Below the pieces are notes generated by a model. It worked only from the letters and a program-made list of their open reading frames with translations. It was not told the DNA's origin and made no database searches. Source: Tagaea sp965279565 (GTDB lineage: Bacteria > Pseudomonadota > Alphaproteobacteria > CACIAM-22H2). Taken from it: 64,000 nt of DNA. Position numbers and translations under genes: made by a program. Below, one piece after another: positions 53,799-62,499 of the stretch. How positions within the stretch are numbered: position 1 is the stretch's first letter; the number at the start of each line of letters is the position of its first letter. The DNA lies in NCBI GenBank assembly GCA_965279565.1, contig OZ257249.1, positions 372,001-436,000 of the forward strand, in the 5' to 3' direction.

Positions 53799-55313
53799 AT
53801 GGCCGCGATCCAGCCCGACCGCACCGTCGGCATCGTCGGTGCCGGTGCGATGGGAACGGGCATCGCGCAGGTCGCCGCGAGTGCGGGGCACCGCGTGCGT
53901 CTCTATGACGTGCGCGAGGGTGCGGTCGAAGCCGCCATCGCGAACCTGTCGAAGACGCTCGACACGCTCGTGTCGAAGAACAAGCTTTCGGCCGACAAGG
54001 CCGACCTGATCCGCGGCCGGCTGGAACCCGCCGAATCGCTTGCCGATCTCGACGTGTGCGCGCTGGTGGTCGAGGCGATCGCCGAAGACCTCGGCGTCAA
54101 GCGCAAGCTCTTCGCCGAGCTCGAAGCCATCGTCGATGCCGACTGCATCCTCGCGACCAACACGTCCTCGCTGTCGATCTCGGCGATCGCGCGCGATCTG
54201 GAACGCCCGGGGCGTGCGGCGGGCTTCCATTTCTTCAATCCCGCCCCGGTCATGGCGCTGGTCGAGATCGTCTCGGGCCTCAACACGTCGGCCGACGTGG
54301 CGCAGACGCTGTTCGACACCGCGCAGGCCTGGGGCAAGGCGCCGGTGCACGCGTCGTCCACGCCGGGTTTCGTCGTCAACCGCTGTGCCCGCCCCTTCTA
54401 TGCCGAAGCGCTGCGCCTGCTGACCGAGCGCGCGGCCGATCCGGCCACCATCGACGCGGTCATGCGCGATACCGGCGGCTTCCGCATGGGGCCGTGCGAG
54501 CTGATGGACATGATCGGCCACGACGTGAACTTCGCCGTGACGAACTCGGTCTTCGACGCCTATTTCAAGGATCCGCGCTACCTGCCCTCGGTGCTGCAGG
54601 CCGAGATGGTCGCGGCCGGCAGGCTGGGGCGCAAGTCCGGGCGCGGCTTCTTCGGCTACGGCACGCAGGCCGACAAGCCCTACCCCTCGACCGAGCCGGT
54701 GGGCACGCGGCCCACGCAGGTCGTCGTCGAAGGCGAACTCGATTTCCTCGAACCGCTCGTCGCGCGCGCCAAGGATGTGGAAATCGCCGTCCATCGCCGC
54801 CCCGCCGGTGCGCGCGGGCCCACGCTGCTGGTCGATGGCGTGGCGCTTCGCCTGACCGACGGACGCACGGCCACCGTGCGCGCCAAGGAAAGCGGCGAGC
54901 ACGAGCTGGTGCTGCACGATCTCGCCCTCGACTACGCGAGCTGTGCGCGCATCGCCGTCGCGGTCGCCGACCAGGCGACGGGCAAGGGTGCGGCCGTCGC
55001 GACCGGATTCTTCCAGGCGTGCGGCATCGCCGTGTCGCTGATCGACGACGCGCCCGGCCTGATCGTGATGCGCACCTTCGCCATGCTGGTCAACGAGGCG
55101 CTGGAGGCCGTGCAGCAGGGCGTGGTCACGGCCGAGGGCGTGGACATCGCGATGACCAAGGGCGTGAATTATCCCAAGGGGCCGTTCGCGTGGGGCCGCG
55201 AGATCGGCCTGCCGACGGTCAAGACCGTGCTCGACAATCTCGCCCGCCATTATGGCGAGGACCGCTACCGCGCCTCCCCGCGCCTCAACCGTCTGGTCGC
55301 GAGGGAACGATGA
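53799..55313 (+). CDS. paaH: 3-hydroxyacyl-CoA dehydrogenase PaaH
   Basis: NAD-dependent 3-hydroxyadipyl-CoA dehydrogenase, 504 residues, the long PaaH form with a duplicated C-terminal domain. Rossmann start VGIVGAGAMGTGIAQVAA, catalytic region GRAAGFHFFNPAPVMALVEI, and twin C-terminal domains (about 185-285 FVVNRCARPFYAEALRLL; and about 410-500 GLIVMRTFAMLVNEALEA). One base after the paaG stop; its stop overlaps paaI (ATGA). Confidence 0.94.
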   Translation: MAAIQPDRTVGIVGAGAMGTGIAQVAASAGHRVRLYDVREGAVEAAIANLSKTLDTLVSKNKLSADKADLIRGRLEPAESLADLDVCALVVEAIAEDLGVKRKLFAELEAIVDADCILATNTSSLSISAIARDLERPGRAAGFHFFNPAPVMALVEIVSGLNTSADVAQTLFDTAQAWGKAPVHASSTPGFVVNRCARPFYAEALRLLTERAADPATIDAVMRDTGGFRMGPCELMDMIGHDVNFAVTNSVFDAYFKDPRYLPSVLQAEMVAAGRLGRKSGRGFFGYGTQADKPYPSTEPVGTRPTQVVVEGELDFLEPLVARAKDVEIAVHRRPAGARGPTLLVDGVALRLTDGRTATVRAKESGEHELVLHDLALDYASCARIAVAVADQATGKGAAVATGFFQACGIAVSLIDDAPGLIVMRTFAMLVNEALEAVQQGVVTAEGVDIAMTKGVNYPKGPFAWGREIGLPTVKTVLDNLARHYGEDRYRASPRLNRLVARER

Positions 55314-55771
55314 GCGCCGTCCTTACCAAGGACGAGATCGCCGCGAAGGCCGCCGCCGCCATGTGGGCGCAGGACCGCGCTTCGCAGCACATGGGCATGG
55401 AGATCGTGTCGGCGACGGCCGGCAAGGCCGTGCTGCGCATGAAGGTGCGCCCCGAATTCTGCAACGGCCACGGCATCTGCCACGGCGGCTTCATCTTCAC
55501 GCTTGCCGATTCCACCTTCGCCTTCGCCTGCAACAGCCACAACAAGGTCACGGTCGCGAACAACTGCGCGGTCACGTTCGTCGCCCCCGCAAGGGAAGGC
55601 GACGTGCTGACCGCCAGCGCCGTCGAGGTCCATCGCGGCGGGCGCTCCGGCGTGACCGAAGTCGAGGTGCGCGGAGCCGGCGGCGGACTCGTCGCCCTGT
55701 TCCGCGGCCATTCCACCCAGATCAAGGGCGAGCTCGTGCCCGGCCTGACGCCCGAGGAACCGAAGAAATGA
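55310..55771 (+). CDS. paaI: Hydroxyphenylacetyl-CoA thioesterase PaaI
   Basis: A 153-residue hot-dog thioesterase that rescues CoA from hydroxylated phenylacetyl-CoA. Core features: MWAQDRASQHMGMEIVSA, the catalytic region CNGHGICHGGFIFTLADSTF (Asp in LADS), ANNCAVTFVAPAREGDVLTA. ATG 55310 follows GAGGGAA and overlaps the paaH stop; the end overlaps the paaJ start, so it is tightly coupled. Confidence 0.94.
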   Translation: MSAVLTKDEIAAKAAAAMWAQDRASQHMGMEIVSATAGKAVLRMKVRPEFCNGHGICHGGFIFTLADSTFAFACNSHNKVTVANNCAVTFVAPAREGDVLTASAVEVHRGGRSGVTEVEVRGAGGGLVALFRGHSTQIKGELVPGLTPEEPKK

Positions 55772-56967
55772 AAGACGCCTTCATCGTCGACGCCATCCGC
55801 ACGCCCGTGGGCCGCTATGGCGGCGCCCTTTCCGGCGTGCGCACCGACGATCTTGCCGCAATCCCGATCCGCGAACTGGTGAAGCGCAATCCGGGCGTGG
55901 ATTTCGCCACGGTCGACGACGTCGTCTATGGCTGCGCCAACCAGGCGGGCGAGGACAACCGCAATGTCGCGCGCATGGCGGCCTTGCTGGCGGGGCTGCC
56001 CGTCGGCGTGTCGGGCACGACGATCAACCGGCTGTGCGGCTCGGGCCTCGACGCGCTGGCGATGGCCGCGCGCGCGATCCGCACGGGCGAGTGCGAGCTG
56101 ATGATCGCGGGCGGCGTGGAAAGCATGAGCCGCGCGCCCTTCGTGATGGGCAAGGCCGAGACCGCGTTCAGCCGCGATGCGGCGATCTACGATACGACCA
56201 TCGGCTGGCGCTTCGTCAACCCGCTGATGAAGCAGCTGCACGGCATCGATTCGATGCCCGAGACGGCCGAGAACGTCGCGGCCGACTACAAGGTCAGCCG
56301 CGAGGACCAGGATGCGTTCGCATTCCGCAGCCAGACCAAGGCGCTGGCCGCACAGGCCAACGGGCGTCTGGCAATGGAGATCGTCGCGGTCGAGACCAAG
56401 AAGGGCAAGGAGACGGTGCTGGTCGACAAGGACGAGCATCCGCGCGCCACGTCGCTCGAAGCGCTGGCGAAGCTGAAGGCGCCCTTCCGCGCCGGCGGCA
56501 GTGTCACCGCCGGCAACGCGTCGGGCGTGAATGACGGCTCGGCGGCATTGCTGCTGGCCTCGGAAGACGCGATCAAGCGCTTCGGCCTGACGCCGAAGGC
56601 GCGCATCGTGGGTGCGGCATCGGCCGGCGTGCCGCCGCGCATCATGGGCATGGGCCCGGCCCCCGCGACGAAGAAGCTGCTGGCGAAACTCGGCTGGAGC
56701 ATCGCCGATCTCGACGTGATCGAGCTCAACGAGGCGTTCGCGGCACAGGCCCTGCCTGTCCTTCGCGAACTGGGCCTTGCCGACGACGCGGCGCACGTGA
56801 ACCCGAATGGCGGGGCCATCGCACTCGGCCATCCGCTGGGCATGTCCGGGGCACGCATGGCGATGTCGGCGATGATCGAGCTCCATCAGAAGAACAGGAA
56901 GCGCGCGCTGGCGACCATGTGCATCGGCGTGGGCCAGGGGATCGCGCTGGCAATCGAACGCGTGTGA
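55768..56967 (+). CDS. paaJ: 3-oxoadipyl-CoA/3-oxo-5,6-dehydrosuberyl-CoA thiolase
   Basis: A 399-residue thiolase that carries out the thiolytic steps of the phenylacetate pathway, ending in acetyl-CoA and succinyl-CoA. Nucleophile Cys in TTINRLCGSGLDALAMA, the His in NPNGGAIALGHPLGMSGAR and the second Cys in TMCIGVGQG are all present. Start ATG 55768 overlaps the paaI stop. Could also be called pcaF by sequence; the operon favours paaJ. Confidence 0.93.
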   Translation: MKDAFIVDAIRTPVGRYGGALSGVRTDDLAAIPIRELVKRNPGVDFATVDDVVYGCANQAGEDNRNVARMAALLAGLPVGVSGTTINRLCGSGLDALAMAARAIRTGECELMIAGGVESMSRAPFVMGKAETAFSRDAAIYDTTIGWRFVNPLMKQLHGIDSMPETAENVAADYKVSREDQDAFAFRSQTKALAAQANGRLAMEIVAVETKKGKETVLVDKDEHPRATSLEALAKLKAPFRAGGSVTAGNASGVNDGSAALLLASEDAIKRFGLTPKARIVGAASAGVPPRIMGMGPAPATKKLLAKLGWSIADLDVIELNEAFAAQALPVLRELGLADDAAHVNPNGGAIALGHPLGMSGARMAMSAMIELHQKNRKRALATMCIGVGQGIALAIERV

Positions 56968-56977
56968 GGACACGTCC

Positions 56978-58375
56978 ATGGCGGCGAAGAAGAAGACCAA
57001 GAAGAAAGCCTCCTTCCGTTTCAGATTGACCGCGCGGGGCCCGGCTCCGGCCGGGGCCAAGCAGCTGCGCGGCGGCTGCCCGCGCAAGCTCCTCGATCCC
57101 ATCGAGATCGCCAGCCGCGACGAGATCGCGGCACTGCAGACCAAGCGCCTCAAATGGACGCTCGCGCACGCCTATAAAAACGTGCCGCTCTACCGGAAGA
57201 AGTTCGACAAGGCCGGCGTGCATCCCTCGGATTTCCGCCGGCTGGAAGATCTTGCGATCTTCCCCTTCACGTACAAGGACGATCTGCGTGCGGCCTATCC
57301 GTTCGGCATGTTCGCGATCCCGCGCGAGAAATGCGTGCGCATCCACGCTTCGTCCGGCACCACCGGCAAGCCGACCGTCGTCGGCTACAGCCGCACCGAC
57401 ATCGCGAACTGGGCCAGCCTCGTCGCGCGCTCGATCCGCGCGTCGGGCGGCCTGCCGGGCGACCTGCTGCATGTCGCCTACGGCTACGGGCTGTTCACCG
57501 GCGGGCTGGGGGCGCATTACGGCGGCGAGGCGCTGGGCTGCACCGTGATCCCGATGTCGGGCGGGCAGACCGAGAAGCAGGTCCAGCTGATCGCGGATTT
57601 CAGGCCGCAGCTGATCATGGTCACGCCCAGCTACATGCTGGCCATCGCCGACGAGTTCGAAAAACAGGGGCTCGACCCGCGCAAATCCTCGCTGCTGGTC
57701 GGCATCCACGGCGCGGAACCGTGGACCGATTCGATGCGCAGGGAGATCGAGGCGCGCTTCGCGCTGGATGCGGTCGACATCTACGGCCTGTCGGAGGTGA
57801 TGGGCCCCGGTGTCGCGAACGAATGCATCGAGACCAAGGACGGCCCGACGATCTGGGAGGACCATTTCTATCCCGAGATCCTCGAGCCCGTGACCGGCAC
57901 GCCGATGCCCGACGGCGACACCGGCGAGCTTGCCTTCACGACGCTGACGAAGGAGGCCTTCCCGGTCGTCCGCTACCGCACGCGCGACCTGACGACGCTG
58001 CTGCCGGGAACCGCGCGTTCGATGCGGCGCATGGCGCGCATCACCGGGCGCAGCGACGACATGATGATCGTGCGCGGCGTCAACGTGTTCCCCACGCAGA
58101 TCGAGGAGCTGATCCTGAAGGACGCGCGGCTTTCGCCGCACTACGTGCTGGAGCTGCGCCGCGACGGACGCCTCGACACGCTCGACATCGTCGTCGAGCC
58201 GAAACCCGACTGCGCCGGCGACGCGACGGCACTGGGACAAGCTGCCGCATTGCTCGTGCAGAACGTGAAGGCCTATATCGGGGTGACGGCCGGCGTGACG
58301 ATCGCGCAGGTGGGCCAGGTCGCCCGCTCGATCGGCAAGGCCAAGCGGGTCATCGACCTGCGGCCGAAGGAATGA
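56978..58375 (+). CDS. paaK: Phenylacetate-CoA ligase with a basic N-terminal extension
   Basis: Activates phenylacetate to phenylacetyl-CoA using ATP; 465 residues. The normal start (LLDPIEIASRDEIAALQTKR) is at about residue 39, preceded by a lysine-rich leader (AAKKKTKKKASFRFRL) absent from typical PaaK. AMP-binding motif HASSGTTGKPTVVGYSRTD; GIHGAEPWTDSMRREIE; and C-terminal GRSDDMMIVRGVNVFPTQIE. Ten bases after paaJ. The leader's lysines are reminiscent of the malate synthase tail at 11582. Confidence 0.94.
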   Translation: MAAKKKTKKKASFRFRLTARGPAPAGAKQLRGGCPRKLLDPIEIASRDEIAALQTKRLKWTLAHAYKNVPLYRKKFDKAGVHPSDFRRLEDLAIFPFTYKDDLRAAYPFGMFAIPREKCVRIHASSGTTGKPTVVGYSRTDIANWASLVARSIRASGGLPGDLLHVAYGYGLFTGGLGAHYGGEALGCTVIPMSGGQTEKQVQLIADFRPQLIMVTPSYMLAIADEFEKQGLDPRKSSLLVGIHGAEPWTDSMRREIEARFALDAVDIYGLSEVMGPGVANECIETKDGPTIWEDHFYPEILEPVTGTPMPDGDTGELAFTTLTKEAFPVVRYRTRDLTTLLPGTARSMRRMARITGRSDDMMIVRGVNVFPTQIEELILKDARLSPHYVLELRRDGRLDTLDIVVEPKPDCAGDATALGQAAALLVQNVKAYIGVTAGVTIAQVGQVARSIGKAKRVIDLRPKE

Positions 58376-59952
58376 GCTTCGCCTACCCGAACTACGGTTT
58401 CGTCCCGACGCCGGACCTGACGGCGCGCGGGCCTGTCCCTCACCCCGTCGTCGTGATCGGTGCGGGGCCTGTCGGCCTGTCGCTCGCCATCGATCTCGCC
58501 CAGCGCGGCACGAAGGTCGTGCTGCTCGACGAGGATTCGACCGTCTCGCAGGGCTCGCGCGGGATCTGCTACGCCAAGCGCACGCTGGAGATCTTCGACC
58601 GGCTGGGCTGTGCGGCACCGATGGTCGACAAGGGTGTCACGTGGCAGGTCGGCAAGGTGTTCTTCGGCGCGAGCCAGGTCTATTCCTTCGACCTGCTGCC
58701 CGAAGGCGGTCACCGCTTCCCGGCCTTCATCAATCTCCAGCAATACTGGCTGGAGAAGTTCCTCGTCGACCGCGCGCATGAACTGCCGGCCCTAGACCTG
58801 CGCTGGCGCAGCAAGGTGACGGACGTGAAGGTGCTGGCGGACCATGTGGCGCTGACGGTCGAAACGCCGCGCGGCAGCTACACAATTGCGGCCGACTGGG
58901 TCGTCGCGTGCGACGGGGCGCGCAGCCCGACGCGCAAGGCGCTGGGCGTCGATTTCCGCGGCCGCGTGTTCGAGGACCGCTTCCTGATCGCCGACGTGCG
59001 CATGAAGGCGGAATTCCCGACCGAGCGCTGGTTCTGGTTCGAACCGCCGTTCCACGAGGGCGGCTCGACGCTGCTGCACAAGCAGCCCGACGATCTGTGG
59101 CGCATCGATTTCCAGCTCGGCTGGGGTGCGGACCCGGAAAAGGAGAAGGAACCCGCGCGCGTGCGCGAACGCGTGCGCGCGATGCTGGGCCCGCAGGTGG
59201 AATTCGAGCTCGAATGGGTCAGCGTCTACACGTTCCAGTGCCGGCGCATCGAAAAGCTGCGCCACGGCCGCGTGTTGTTCGCGGGTGATGCCGCGCACCA
59301 GGTCAGCCCCTTCGGCGCACGCGGCGCCAACTCGGGCGTGCAGGATGCCGACAATCTGGGCTGGAAGCTCGCCCTCGTCGCTTCCGGTGCGGCACCGGCA
59401 AAGCTGCTCGACAGCTACGACAGCGAGCGCGCGGAGGCCGCCGACGAGAACATCCTGAACTCGACGCGCGCCACCGACTTCATCACGCCGAAGAACGCGG
59501 CCGCGCGCCTGTTCCGCGACGCGACGCTGGAACTGGCGCGCGACCACGCCTTCGCGCGAAGGCTCGTCAATTCCGGGCGCCTGTCGGTGCCCACGCGCCA
59601 TGCGGGCTCGCCGCTCTCCACGCCCGACGCCGACGATTTCGACGGCGGCGTGGCGCCGGGTTCGCCCGCCCTCGACGCACCCGACGGGGCGGGCTGGCTG
59701 CTCGACCGGCTGAAAGGCGGGTTCACGCTCCTGCAGTTCGGCGGCGACGCGCACGCGCACGCACGCACACGTGCAAGCGCAAGCATCGTTCCGCCGGACC
59801 GCATCCAGGCCTGGCAGCGCTACGACGCGAAACCCGGCACGGTCTATCTCTTCCGCCCCGACCAGCATGTCTGCTGGCGCGCGCGCCGCTTCGACGCGCC
59901 CGCGTTCGAAGCCGCCCTCGCGCGCGCCACCGCAACGGAGACGAACGCATGA
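58372..59952 (+). CDS. FAD-dependent aromatic hydroxylase family protein
   Basis: A 526-residue class A flavoprotein monooxygenase like MhpA/PheA-type hydroxylases. FAD-binding GAGPVGLSLAIDLAQRG, the DG motif VACDGARSPTRKALG, and the second FAD motif GDAAHQVSPFGARGANSG are intact, as is the C-terminal thioredoxin-like region. ATG 58372 overlaps the paaK stop (ATGA). It is an unusual addition to a paa operon and may hydroxylate an aromatic acid feeding the pathway. The DUF2783 gene follows by overlap, a pairing known for this kind of oxygenase. Confidence 0.88.
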   Translation: MSFAYPNYGFVPTPDLTARGPVPHPVVVIGAGPVGLSLAIDLAQRGTKVVLLDEDSTVSQGSRGICYAKRTLEIFDRLGCAAPMVDKGVTWQVGKVFFGASQVYSFDLLPEGGHRFPAFINLQQYWLEKFLVDRAHELPALDLRWRSKVTDVKVLADHVALTVETPRGSYTIAADWVVACDGARSPTRKALGVDFRGRVFEDRFLIADVRMKAEFPTERWFWFEPPFHEGGSTLLHKQPDDLWRIDFQLGWGADPEKEKEPARVRERVRAMLGPQVEFELEWVSVYTFQCRRIEKLRHGRVLFAGDAAHQVSPFGARGANSGVQDADNLGWKLALVASGAAPAKLLDSYDSERAEAADENILNSTRATDFITPKNAAARLFRDATLELARDHAFARRLVNSGRLSVPTRHAGSPLSTPDADDFDGGVAPGSPALDAPDGAGWLLDRLKGGFTLLQFGGDAHAHARTRASASIVPPDRIQAWQRYDAKPGTVYLFRPDQHVCWRARRFDAPAFEAALARATATETNA

Positions 59953-60140
59953 GCAAGCTGCGCACCGATCCCGGCACGCCCGATCCCGACGCGCTCTACG
60001 CGGCCCTCGTCGACGCGCACCGCGACCTCGACGAAGCCGCCTCGGCCCGGGTCAACGCGAAGCTCGTGCTGCTGCTGGCCAACCATGTCGGCGATCTTGC
60101 AATCGTGCGCGAGGCGATCGCGGCGGCGAGGGGGATCTGA
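59949..60140 (+). CDS. DUF2783 small protein
   Basis: A 63-residue protein of the DUF2783 family, which is regularly encoded next to FAD-dependent monooxygenases. Sequence: a disordered start then helices (DALYAALVDAHRDLDEAASA; RVNAKLVLLLANHVGDLAIV). Overlaps the hydroxylase stop by four bases and ends the paa operon. A role as accessory or stabilising subunit is inferred from neighbourhood. Confidence 0.85.
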   Translation: MSKLRTDPGTPDPDALYAALVDAHRDLDEAASARVNAKLVLLLANHVGDLAIVREAIAAARGI

Positions 60141-60152
60141 CCCGTAGCAATG

Positions 60153-60863
60153 CTATCTCAGACCGAAGTAAATGTACGTCACCGCATTCAGAATAACCAT
60201 AAGCGCGAACAGCGGCTGGCGGGGCGCGAGTTTGTCGAGAGCATGCGCCATCCACCCGGAAAATAGCGCGAGCGCGAGCGCAGCAGCGAGAACCGGGGAA
60301 AAGACGGCACTCGTGACTAGGTAAGCCGCCACGACGGTGGCCGCCAGAAAGCTTGCCAAGGTGAGACCGATGGTCAAGGTCCCGAGTTCCGCCGAAAGCT
60401 GGACACCGAAAAGTCGAATGCCGATCTCGTCTAGCGGAACGATAAGCGTGCGTGTGATCTCCGATCCCGTCACGGAATCGACGAGCGGAAGCAGGATCAC
60501 CATTGCGGACATCCTCAGTCCCTGAACGAGAAGATCACGCCCTCTCTTGTCGGTGTACCATTTGACGCCCTGCCAGACGAAAAACGTGCAAACAAACGCC
60601 ATTGAGGAACCACCGGACGGATTACCCGCGAAATTCAAGGCCAATGTCAGCACGAGTGCTGCCATGGCAAACCAGCCGAACATCGATGATATCCAGTCAG
60701 CCAAATCCAACGCCCGTCGGTACCGGATCGAGTCTACTAGCTCTGCAAATCCGCTATCGGCTCGCCCCAGCGCCGATTGAATGGTCGCGTTGTACTTGGC
60801 GCGTCCTCCGACAAGATATGCCGTCGAAATCGCGCCGATGATCGTAAAAACTACACCCAGCAT
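60153..60863 (-). CDS. Membrane protein of unknown function, 236 residues
   Basis: Not a recognised family. Six or so hydrophobic helices: an N-terminal one (MLGVVFTIIGAISTAYLVGG), ISSMFGWFAMAALVLTLALN, FVCTFFVWQGVKWY, a periplasmic or cytoplasmic loop, then three helices toward the C-terminus. GGAGGG ribosome site five bases before the ATG. Its DNA and the gap after it are visibly less GC-rich than the flanking paa and metabolic genes, suggesting a different origin. Convergent with the paa operon. Confidence 0.7.
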   Translation of the reverse strand: MLGVVFTIIGAISTAYLVGGRAKYNATIQSALGRADSGFAELVDSIRYRRALDLADWISSMFGWFAMAALVLTLALNFAGNPSGGSSMAFVCTFFVWQGVKWYTDKRGRDLLVQGLRMSAMVILLPLVDSVTGSEITRTLIVPLDEIGIRLFGVQLSAELGTLTIGLTLASFLAATVVAAYLVTSAVFSPVLAAALALALFSGWMAHALDKLAPRQPLFALMVILNAVTYIYFGLR

Positions 60864-60967
60864 AGGCCCTCCAATGGACTATACTCATAAGTAGCATATC
60901 AATATTTATAGACTGCCGGAAGTTCGACTTTGCTCCAAGCATCCACGCCGTCGCCACGGACAAAAGT

Positions 60968-61000
60968 CGTGGACCCCCGCGACAAGCGCGGGGGTGACAA
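60968..61000. repeat. REP-like hairpin (copy 2)
   Basis: ACCCCCGC (60973-60980) pairs with GCGGGGGT (60988-60995) around a seven-base loop, flanked by GTGG on the left and GACAATG on the right. Further on (61027-61034) is CGTCATGC, the beginning of a second, broken half. It resembles half of the unit at 13871-13944, a diverged member of the same dispersed family. Confidence 0.6.
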
Positions 61001-61093
61001 TGAAACGCGGACGACCCCGCATGCGCCGTCATGCCCGAGCCAGCCCTAGGCACAAACGAATTTATTGATATTAATCCTATAATGAGTTAGCAT

Positions 61094-61117
61094 CTTCCGG
61101 CCGAAAGGGACCGGAAG
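61094..61117. repeat. Short inverted repeat CTTCCGG / CCGGAAG
   Basis: Seven-base perfect arms (61094-61100, 61111-61117) with a 10-base loop in the AT-richer gap. It lies 11 bases after a TATAAT sequence on the plus strand. It may be a hairpin in a leader or small RNA, or a chance structure. Confidence 0.35.
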
Positions 61118-61284
61118 CCATGCGTTGCAGAAAATGCCTGTTGCAGTTACAAAGCAATAAATTCAACGACTTAAATACGTTACCGTTGCATCCGCGCGCA
61201 ACCGGGCCCTCCCCGGTATCGCACCGGATCAAGGGCTTATCCGGAACTATGTCCTACAACGTTGCGGGCGGTTGCGCGCACGGT

Positions 61285-62262
61285 TCAGACCGTCAGCACG
61301 ATCTTGCCGATATGCGTGTCGGCCTCCATCAGCGCGTGCGCCTGCGACGCTTGCGCCAGCGGGAACGTCGCGTGGACCAGCGGGCGCACGGCGCCGGAGT
61401 CGAGCAGCGGCCACACTTTCTCGCGCAGCGCTGCGGCGATGGCGCCCTTCTGCGCGACACTGCGCGGGCGCAGCGTCGAGCCGGTATAGGTCAGCCGCTT
61501 GCGCATGATCGCGTCGAGCTGCGCCTCGACCTTCGCCCCGCGCAGGAACGCGATCTGCACGATGCGGCCTTCCACGGCGCACGCCTCGATGTTGCGCATG
61601 AAATAGTCGCCGCCGACCATGTCGAGGATCAGGTCCACGCCATGCCCGCCGGTGAATTCCTTCGCGGCGGCGACGAAATCCTCCTTCTTGTAGTCGATCG
61701 CGCGGTCGGCCCCGAGCTTGACGACGGCCGCGCACTTCTCGGCCGTGCCCGCCGTCGCCATCACGTGCGCGCCGAACGCCTTGGCGAGTTGTACTGCCGT
61801 CGTGCCGATGCCCGAAGCGCCGCCATGCACGAGGAAATATTCGCCCGCCTTCAGCCCGCCGCGCTCGAACACGTTCGTCCACACGGTGAAGAACGTCTCG
61901 GGCACCGCCGCCGCCTCGATGTCGGTGAAGCCTTTCGGGACCGGCAGGCATTGCAGGGCAGGTGCGGCTGCATATTGCGCATATCCGCCGCCGGCGACGA
62001 GCGCGCAGACGCGTTCGCCGATCTTCGGCCAGGCGACGTCGGGTGCCGCCGCGACGACCTTGCCCGCCACTTCCAGCCCCAGCGTGGCGGGGGCGCCCGG
62101 CGGCGGCGGGTACTTGCCCGTGCGCTGCAGCACGTCGGGCCGGTTGATTCCGGCGGCCGCGACCTCGACCAGCACCTCGCCCGCCTGCAGCACGGGCAGC
62201 GGAATCCGGCCCAGGACCAGGTTTTCGGGGCCGCCCGGAACAGGCAACTCGACGGCGGACAT
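61285..62262 (-). CDS. Zinc-free quinone oxidoreductase-type NADPH dehydrogenase (PIG3-like)
   Basis: A 325-residue medium-chain dehydrogenase/reductase of the quinone oxidoreductase group. Start ATG 62262 (MSAVELPVPGGPENLVL) was chosen because a longer frame begins with TTG exactly opposite the divergent DUF1192 start. Features: GINRPDVLQRTGKYPPPPG, GLEVAGKVVA, the Rossmann motif HGGASGIGTTAVQLAKAFG, and GRIVQIAFLRGAKVE. No structural or catalytic zinc cysteines. Likely reduces quinones or enoyl compounds with NADPH. Confidence 0.9.
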   Translation of the reverse strand: MSAVELPVPGGPENLVLGRIPLPVLQAGEVLVEVAAAGINRPDVLQRTGKYPPPPGAPATLGLEVAGKVVAAAPDVAWPKIGERVCALVAGGGYAQYAAAPALQCLPVPKGFTDIEAAAVPETFFTVWTNVFERGGLKAGEYFLVHGGASGIGTTAVQLAKAFGAHVMATAGTAEKCAAVVKLGADRAIDYKKEDFVAAAKEFTGGHGVDLILDMVGGDYFMRNIEACAVEGRIVQIAFLRGAKVEAQLDAIMRKRLTYTGSTLRPRSVAQKGAIAAALREKVWPLLDSGAVRPLVHATFPLAQASQAHALMEADTHIGKIVLTV

Positions 62263-62309
62263 GGTTTGGGGAAGACTCACGGGAACCTCATCGACGACGG
62301 AGACGGGCA

Positions 62310-62492
62310 ATGGAATTCGAAGACCTGGAACCGAAGCACAAGCTCGTCAAGCCCAAGGACCTTTCGGCTTGGGGGATCGGCGAGCTGCAGGCATATATCG
62401 AGCGGCTGCAAGGCGAGATCGCCCGCGCGCAGGCCGCCATCGACGCCAAGGACAAGCATCGCTCCGCCGCCGCCTCGTTTTTCAAGAGCTGA
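62310..62492 (+). CDS. DUF1192 family small protein
   Basis: A 60-residue protein of the alphaproteobacterial DUF1192 family. MEFEDLEPKHKLVKPKDLSA then a coiled-coil-like helix (ELQAYIERLQGEIARAQAAI). Family members of about 60 residues have this same start. The gap to the divergent reductase is only 47 bases, so promoters overlap. Function unknown. Confidence 0.85.
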   Translation: MEFEDLEPKHKLVKPKDLSAWGIGELQAYIERLQGEIARAQAAIDAKDKHRSAAASFFKS

Positions 62493-62499
62493 CCGGGCT

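Larger units (their letters stand above)
60864..61284 (+). other. AT-richer intergenic region with a REP-like element
   Basis: About 420 bases without a supported gene. Contents: AT-rich leader (60864-60915), a REP-like hairpin (60968-61000), a second AT-rich block with TATAAT at 61078-61083, a 7-base inverted repeat (61094-61117), and remaining sequence without signals. An open frame from ATG 61120 runs into the antisense of the next gene and is not accepted. Confidence 0.65.

Noticed and set aside
61120..61290. Open frame beginning with a Cys-rich start (RCRKC) in the AT-richer gap
   Set aside because: It extends into the antisense of the quinone oxidoreductase gene and has no conserved features beyond five residues.
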